The notes beneath the pieces were generated by a model. The model saw only the letters and a list, made by a program, of their open reading frames with translations. It was not told where the DNA came from and searched no databases. The translations under genes were made by a program, and so were the position numbers. DNA of 8,305 nucleotides from JAQBDA01 sp964525785 (GTDB lineage Bacteria > Chloroflexota > Anaerolineae > Anaerolineales > UBA4823): contig CAZGIX010000204.1 of NCBI GenBank assembly GCA_964525785.1, forward strand, positions 1-8,305, read 5' to 3'. How positions within the stretch are numbered: the stretch's first letter is position 1; the number at the start of each line of letters is the position of its first letter. Below are positions 4,942-8,305 of the stretch, one piece after another.

Positions 4942-5508
4942 ATGGCCTGGATAATTCAGCATAAGAACTGGGTCCGTATTGCCGTATTGGCACTACTGAT
5001 AATCACTATTTTGGGCCCTTGGGGATACGCTCATGATGGCGTCCCGCCTGCCGAGTGGTGTCAACCTCCTTTTCTCCTGCTGGAGAACGGCAACTGTGTA
5101 GGACGGGAATCAGGCGCCTTTTATCTTCTTATCTCTATTATAGGGTTCCCAGCGGGGATTATGCAATTTCTTTCCGGGGAACTTGTTTTATCCGATCTAG
5201 GCCGACATTCCATGTTTGCTCTCTTTTTCCTCGGCTTGTTTTTTTTGCCTTTTATCAGCACGCTGCTCCTGGTGCGATCCGGATCCAACATGAGGCGTAG
5301 AACTTTCTATGTAATTGCCTGGGGGTTAGCTGCTGCTCTAGGGTTGCTTGTGGCGTTATCCGCAGAAGTTTTCCACCCAGCCCATTTGTGGGGGATCTGG
5401 TTGTATATCCTCTTGGCTGTTGGGTTGCTGGCATTCGAGCTGCTCGCTGCACTGCTGGAGAATATACCTTACCGAGAGGCATACCATGACCTGGATCATC
5501 CGACATAA
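4942..5508 (+). CDS. Multi-pass membrane protein of unknown function, with a truncated tandem paralogue
   Basis: The 188-residue product starts MAWIIQHKNWVRI and has about five hydrophobic segments, at residues 12-30, 59-80, 91-111, 122-143 and 149-171. The loop after helix 1 carries a conserved-looking APWGYAHDGVPPAEWC-type stretch (here GPWGYAHDGVPPAEWC), with Cys40 and Cys52 that could form a disulfide outside the membrane. No enzymatic or transport signature is seen. The ATG is certain: AAAGGAGG lies six bases before it, a near-perfect Shine-Dalgarno sequence. A -10 TATACT lies about 50 bp upstream. The last 23 bases overlap the start of a second, truncated gene whose first 20 residues match this protein at 12 positions. 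This suggests the family once occurred as a tandem, translationally coupled pair. Confidence 0.85.
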   Translation: MAWIIQHKNWVRIAVLALLIITILGPWGYAHDGVPPAEWCQPPFLLLENGNCVGRESGAFYLLISIIGFPAGIMQFLSGELVLSDLGRHSMFALFFLGLFFLPFISTLLLVRSGSNMRRRTFYVIAWGLAAALGLLVALSAEVFHPAHLWGIWLYILLAVGLLAFELLAALLENIPYREAYHDLDHPT

Positions 5509-5638
5509 AAGCCAGGTTCGCATCGGTTTCTTTGCGCTGCTGTGCCAATCGCCGGATAACCTGGAGAGATTTATTGACTCGCGAGGCTTTTGCGAGGGCT
5601 TTCATGATGGTGTTGTACCATTTCTGGCAGTGAATTAG
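5486..5638 (+). pseudogene. Truncated tandem paralogue of the upstream membrane protein
   Basis: The frame starts MTWIIRHKSQVRIGFFALL, clearly homologous to the N-terminus of the preceding protein. GAGAGG lies six bases before its ATG, and it overlaps the upstream stop, so translational coupling was likely. After residue 19 or 20 the similarity ends abruptly. The remaining 30 codons read antisense through a minus-strand HTH gene remnant and are therefore not original sequence. A deletion appears to have fused two convergent genes near 5541-5550, removing the 3' part of both. A 50-residue peptide with one partial helix could still be made, but a function is unlikely. Confidence 0.7.
5546..5605 (-). 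pseudogene. Truncated helix-turn-helix protein gene, copy 2
   Basis: From ATG at 5605 the frame reads MKALAKASRVNKSLQVIRRL, matching the second copy at 6184-6342 (MKDITKASRVNAALQVIQ) at most positions. The family opens with this helix and continues into a helix-turn-helix. Here it is cut after about 20 codons, and the continuing open frame is antisense to the membrane protein genes. The -10-like TACAAC (5612-5617) six bases before ATG is also shared with the other copy. This copy is surely non-functional. Confidence 0.65.
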
Positions 5639-5776
5639 CTTGAAAATATCCAGGTCTCAAAGGCACGTGCAACCACAAATGTAGCGGAGTGCAGTGAGTC
5701 GGCTGCAAGCGTGTGCTAGCCAGGCGCGGTTACGAGTAGTGAGCAGCCCGTGACGATGCCAAAGAGTGCACGTACT
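5639..5776. other. Spacer with degenerate palindromic, vaguely attC-like sequence
   Basis: No gene is seen. CACGTGCA (5664-5671) has a near inverted copy, TGCACGT, at 5768-5774, and GGCTGC (5701-5706) pairs with GCAGCC around 5743-5748. The block GCGGAGTGCAGTGAGTC recalls the inner part of the short attC-like site at 756-815, but proper RYYYAAC/GTTRRRY boxes are missing. It may be a decayed attC behind the DUF3237-like gene or an unrelated structured spacer. Confidence 0.25.
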
Positions 5777-6211
5777 TTATACCAATTCCTGGATGCAAAC
5801 ATAGACCCGTGCTCGCATCAGAGGGGCTTCGATTACTCCTTCCAGCACGCATAGAGCCGTATTCATCCATTTATACTGCTCGGCTTCGGTCTCAAAGAGC
5901 ATGAGCAGCAATTGCCGCCCTTGGTCACCCACGAAGGTAGTGCGACCTTTGAGATGAAACAACAGGATTGCCCCATCATCGGCTAGTATTACACCATGGG
6001 CATCTGGCAACATGGTCTCATCACTACGCCGATGAGGGTGATTGACCCAACGGACCGTGCCGTTCAATTTCGGGCCAAAGGCTTTTCCATCACCTTCGCC
6101 ATAGCCTGTACCTTCTTCTGTATTGTAGGGTCGGACTAGCACAAAGGCGGTGCCCAGGGTCGCCAATTGGCGGTAGGTGAGCTCTAAGTCACAAAGGTGT
6201 TCAAGATGCAT
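5777..6211 (-). CDS. DUF3237 (UPF0311)-like protein
   Basis: The 144-residue product matches the layout of the DUF3237 family, a beta-barrel-like domain of about 150 residues with no firmly established function. An N-terminal strand carries the LCDLELTY stretch. KAFGPKLNGTVRW lies near residues 43-55, in the family's G-P-x-L-x-G position. HGVILADDGAILLFHLKG (about 72-89) corresponds to the LxTDDGA core, EAEQYKWMN (about 108-116) to the YxWLN motif, and a final ARVYVCIQEL strand closes it. There is no signal peptide, so it is probably cytoplasmic. GGAG lies about 8-10 bases before the ATG. The start overlaps the stop of the HTH remnant by 28 bp, so its expression probably borrows that gene's promoter and translation. 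The gene looks complete. Confidence 0.65.
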   Translation of the reverse strand: MHLEHLCDLELTYRQLATLGTAFVLVRPYNTEEGTGYGEGDGKAFGPKLNGTVRWVNHPHRRSDETMLPDAHGVILADDGAILLFHLKGRTTFVGDQGRQLLLMLFETEAEQYKWMNTALCVLEGVIEAPLMRARVYVCIQELV

Positions 6212-6342
6212 TCATTTGTCTCCAGCAGTTTTGGTGGCATCCCAATAGCTCGACAAGCCTCGACTACAGTCATGCCATCATTCATGTGCTGGATGACCTG
6301 GAGGGCAGCGTTGACGCGAGAGGCTTTGGTGATGTCTTTCAT
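6184..6342 (-). pseudogene. Truncated helix-turn-helix protein gene, copy 1
   Basis: The 52-codon frame reads MKDITKASRVNAALQVIQ, then MNDGMTVVEACRAIGMP, a helix-turn-helix pattern whose recognition part should continue with an RSTYYY-like segment. Instead it runs PKLLETNECILNTFVT and stops inside the DUF3237-like gene, so the C-terminal part has been replaced. The second copy of the same 5' region lies about 740 bp away at 5546-5605. DNA similarity covers roughly 65 bp, including the bases before ATG. As it stands it could encode a stub DNA-binding domain, or act only as the leader ORF for the overlapping DUF3237-like gene. Confidence 0.65.
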
Positions 6343-6348
6343 GAGGGC

Positions 6349-6354
6349 ATTGTA
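6349..6354 (-). promoter_or_regulatory. Conserved -10 box placed for leaderless transcription
   Basis: On the minus strand TACAAT lies exactly six bases before the ATG at 6342, so transcription would begin at or next to the start codon. The other HTH copy has TACAAC (5612-5617) with the same 6-base spacing. No Shine-Dalgarno sequence is seen in either. The -35 regions are not recognisably conserved. Confidence 0.4.
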
Positions 6355-6544
6355 TCATAATGAGTCGTTGTGGGAATCTGCGCGATTTCTGCTCCACTGA
6401 ATGGAGCCTGTACCCCCAAAGTGCTGTGTACGGACTTATGGGCCAACACCTACGAGTGAACGAGATCATCAAGAAAGACCAAAATACCACCCAGTGGTTC
6501 AAATCAACAAGGTGCGGTGATCTTAACCTACAGGGGAGCTCGAT

Positions 6545-7123
6545 TCAAGGCTCAGGAATTAAGAAATTATCTGCGATCCAGCCCAGTTGACCGTCCTCTA
6601 GGCGAACGCGCTGCCAGGTAAACCCATCGGCAGACTGCGCCTCGCTGGTGAGCTCGACCCGGCTGCCATCGGATAGTTGGGTGAGCATCTCGTATTCTAA
6701 TCCTGGCTCAGAGCGCACGTTTACGCCAAAACCGTTGGTGTTCCCAATGCGGGCGAAACCTACGCCAGGAACGACCTCGGGCGTCGGCGAACTTTCCAGA
6801 GACGAGGTGGGCACAAGCGGCGAGAAGGGTCTGGGGGTGGGCGATGGCTGGCCCGCCCTCTCGCCCGGGGCTAGTGTGGCGGTGGCAGGCGGCGGTATGG
6901 CAGTCCTCGACAGATTGAAAAGGTTGACCAACAAACCGATAAAAGCCAGGCTTGAGACCAGCAAGAAGACCTGTGCCCTCCTGATAAGACGCCTGTTTTT
7001 ATCCTGATTACCCACTCCGGTGACTATCATGCCTCGGTAGTAGAGGAAGTAACGGAAGCTGACGTAGGCCCATAGCAGGCTAGCCAGTACACCGATCAGG
7101 GGATAAAAGTAATCCGATTCCAT
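6545..7123 (-). CDS. Membrane-anchored SH3b-domain protein
   Basis: The 192-residue product has two membrane helices at about residues 7-30 and 52-73, with a basic loop between them (NRRLIRRAQ). A low-complexity Pro/Thr/Ser linker of about 45 residues follows (AIPPPATATLAPG, SPTPRPFSPLVPTSS, SSPTPEVVPG). A bacterial SH3 (SH3b) domain occupies residues 122-190, recognised by GVNVRSEPGLEYEMLTQL, GSRVELT, WQRVRLEDGQLGWI and ADNFL. SH3b domains usually bind cell-wall peptides or glycans, so I infer an envelope-facing domain on a membrane anchor. Thr/Pro linkers before SH3b are typical of Anaerolineae proteins. No good Shine-Dalgarno sequence precedes the ATG at 7123, but no better start exists. 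The gene stands alone; its promoter was not identified. Confidence 0.85.
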   Translation of the reverse strand: MESDYFYPLIGVLASLLWAYVSFRYFLYYRGMIVTGVGNQDKNRRLIRRAQVFLLVSSLAFIGLLVNLFNLSRTAIPPPATATLAPGERAGQPSPTPRPFSPLVPTSSLESSPTPEVVPGVGFARIGNTNGFGVNVRSEPGLEYEMLTQLSDGSRVELTSEAQSADGFTWQRVRLEDGQLGWIADNFLIPEP

Positions 7124-7232
7124 TAGTTGGATATTTTAGGGGATTTTCACCCACCGGAAAAAGCTTATCCGATACGATTTTGGGAATAAAATACGCCCTC
7201 TGGCCTGTCCCGAAAGACGATAATTCTGAACG

Positions 7233-7415
7233 TTATCGAAGGTTGAGAGCGAGCCTCCCGGGTTTGCTGCTGACAGGGTTGATTCTGCAAAATAGCTGGC
7301 GCAGGTTCAGCGCTTCACCCACCTCGCGCCTCAGCATGCCGTCATATTTTCCACACCGGCGCAGGGCCAGAGGTTGCCACAAATCCCAGTGGAGCAAGCA
7401 AGAACTGGCCTTGCT
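7233..7415 (-). pseudogene. Possible degraded coding remnant, family unknown
   Basis: A 60-codon open frame without an ATG near its 5' end reads with a natural-looking composition (for example LHWDLWQPLALRRCGKYDG, then REVGEALNLRQLF). The opposite strand's frame looks less natural. I cannot name a family. It could be the tail of an inactivated gene, perhaps a transposase, but this is a guess. Confidence 0.25.
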
Positions 7416-7487
7416 TCATGACGGCGCCATATGAGAACCCCAGCTCCAGGTGATCGCGAAAGTGATGATAAAGATGGCCGTAACTTG

Positions 7488-7676
7488 ATGAAGCTTGATC
7501 GTTTCAATGGGCGTGCTCATATTCACTCATTCGCAGTTTGCTGGCCGTCCAAGTTCTTCTACATCAAAATATCCATTTATCGCGTGTACAGGTCTGGATT
7601 ACTGCTAATTATCTGCATAATCGGGGTTTGTCTATCTTGGTTTCAGTATAAACCCCAAGCATTGATTCCAGTATAG
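7488..7676 (+). CDS. Doubtful small single-helix membrane protein
   Basis: An ATG at 7488 opens a 62-codon frame with one hydrophobic helix (GLLLIICIIGVCLSWF) near the C-terminus, preceded by basic and aromatic residues. The ribosome site is weak and nothing in the context supports it. The helix is the only reason to mention it; it may be a chance frame. Confidence 0.2.
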   Translation: MKLDRFNGRAHIHSFAVCWPSKFFYIKISIYRVYRSGLLLIICIIGVCLSWFQYKPQALIPV

Positions 7677-8162
7677 AGCATATTATTGCCGTAAACAACA
7701 TCTTTTCTTCTGGATCTCCCCCTAAAAACACCCCCGTCCGGTAGTCACGAGGTTATTATATGACGTTGGATCACACCTGAAGTGAACACGGCGACGAAAA
7801 ATCAATGAATGTAAGCCGCTCTAGAGATGAGGGCTGACGTCTCTAGTTGGTTGTTGTGAGCCATAAATATTTACTCCTATACAGTGTACCATTGGCGCTA
7901 TTGACACCCATAAGAGCTGGACTTAAGCTCTCTTGTGGTGCAGTCTGCACAGATTTTGGCATCAATGGCACCTGCCACAGGCGCAAATTAGACGGCCTAC
8001 CGGCAAAATCCCACAGGTGTCACTCGCGTCAAAGAAACGCTATGGGTGTTACTCGCGCCAATCACCCCGTTATTGCTTTACAATAGTTAGCGGGGATATC
8101 ACAGTGATCATACTGTAATAAACTGTTTCCATGATACTGTCTGTAGTAATGAGCCTTGGGGG

Positions 8163-8305
8163 TTAGAACAGAATCGCCTCAATATCGCCTCTGGCTTCCC
8201 ATACCTTAGCGGCGATCTCTACTGGGGCTTTCCTTTTTTCGATCAGCAGGTTCAGATATTTCTTGTTGATGATAAACACACCCTTGATTGGCTTCGTGGG
8301 CGGGA
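8163..8305 (-). CDS. C-terminal 46 residues of an unrecognised protein, truncated by the window edge
   Basis: The frame enters from the right edge and ends with TAA at 8163. It reads GVFIINKKYLNLLIEKRKAP, then AAKVWEARGDIEAILF, with well-balanced charged and hydrophobic residues forming two likely helices. The composition looks like a genuine soluble protein, and the frame is uninterrupted to the edge. I do not recognise the family from this end alone. The start, length and neighbours lie outside the window. Confidence 0.55.
   Translation of the reverse strand, partial: PPTKPIKGVFIINKKYLNLLIEKRKAPVEIAAKVWEARGDIEAILF

Larger units (their letters stand above)
7124..8162. other. Long stretch with no convincing gene
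   Basis: More than 1 kb carries only short, doubtful frames (two noted separately). A CTAGAGA/TCTCTAG stem (7821-7827 with 7840-7846, 12-nt loop) is present. So is a 16-bp imperfect direct repeat, GTGTCACTCGCGTCAA at 8017-8032 and GTGTTACTCGCGCCAA at 8046-8061. ACAGT/ACTGT arms occur around 8101-8116. I see no tRNA, attC, transposase or promoter that can be supported. Confidence 0.4.

Noticed and set aside
4443..4954. Two plus-strand frames of 81 and 89 codons touching each other
   Set aside because: There is no ribosome site or family resemblance. The first starts inside an inverted repeat and the second overlaps the promoter and ribosome site of the real membrane protein gene.
7180..7434. 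Plus-strand frame of 84 codons
   Set aside because: It has a weak start and unnatural Arg/Ser-rich composition; the opposite-strand frame over the same bases looks more protein-like.
7847..8118. Overlapping plus-strand frames of 79 and 61 codons
   Set aside because: They compete in different frames, lack ribosome sites and motifs, and cross the direct-repeat region.
1..8305. CRISPR array
   Set aside because: No set of regularly spaced identical repeats was found.

Overview
The window looks like accessory DNA from a Chloroflexota (Anaerolineae-type) bacterium. This is inferred from protein style only: an SH3b protein with two N-terminal membrane helices and a Thr/Pro linker, a lipoprotein with a TPT-like linker, and short helix-turn-helix (HTH) proteins of the 'TKASRVNAALQVIQ' type. 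Coding density is low. Gene remnants, inverted repeats and scars are common, as in a recombination-prone accessory region.

Region 1 (1-755) holds two plus-strand small genes: an unrecognised hypothetical protein that may begin before the window, then a 56-residue protein with a perfect CCHC zinc knuckle.

Region 2 (756 to about 3650) is the main discovery. It is an integron-type gene cassette array read on the minus strand, with no integrase in view. Three attC-like sites (756-815, 1809-1937, 2483-2609) each lie just downstream of a minus-strand gene. Each has RYYYAAC/GTTRRRY-type ends (the shortest site imperfectly), paired inner arms, and the unpaired bases of the left arm that fix orientation. 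In reading order the array carries a lipoprotein gene with its own promoter; a four-helix membrane protein; and a cassette with a C-terminally damaged HicA toxin gene and a six-helix membrane protein. It is best called a CALIN (attC cluster lacking integrase) as far as the window shows.

Region 3 (about 3650-4940) is AT-rich and essentially gene-free. It contains several inverted repeats, a 161-bp MITE-like element with 14-bp perfect ends, and a 44-bp 3' fragment of tRNA-Arg(UCG) still followed by an intrinsic terminator. The fragment is the expected scar of an element integrated into a tRNA gene, with foreign DNA on the higher-coordinate side.

Region 4 (4942-7123) holds a membrane protein gene with a strong promoter and ribosome site, and a truncated tandem paralogue of it fused tail-to-tail with a truncated HTH gene. 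Next come a DUF3237-like gene preceded by a second truncated copy of that HTH gene, and the SH3b membrane protein. Both HTH copies keep a -10 box exactly 6 nt before ATG, suggesting leaderless transcripts.

Region 5 (7124-8305) is mostly without convincing genes. It ends with the C-terminus of a minus-strand gene running off the edge. No complete pathway is encoded; the unifying theme is gene capture and decay.
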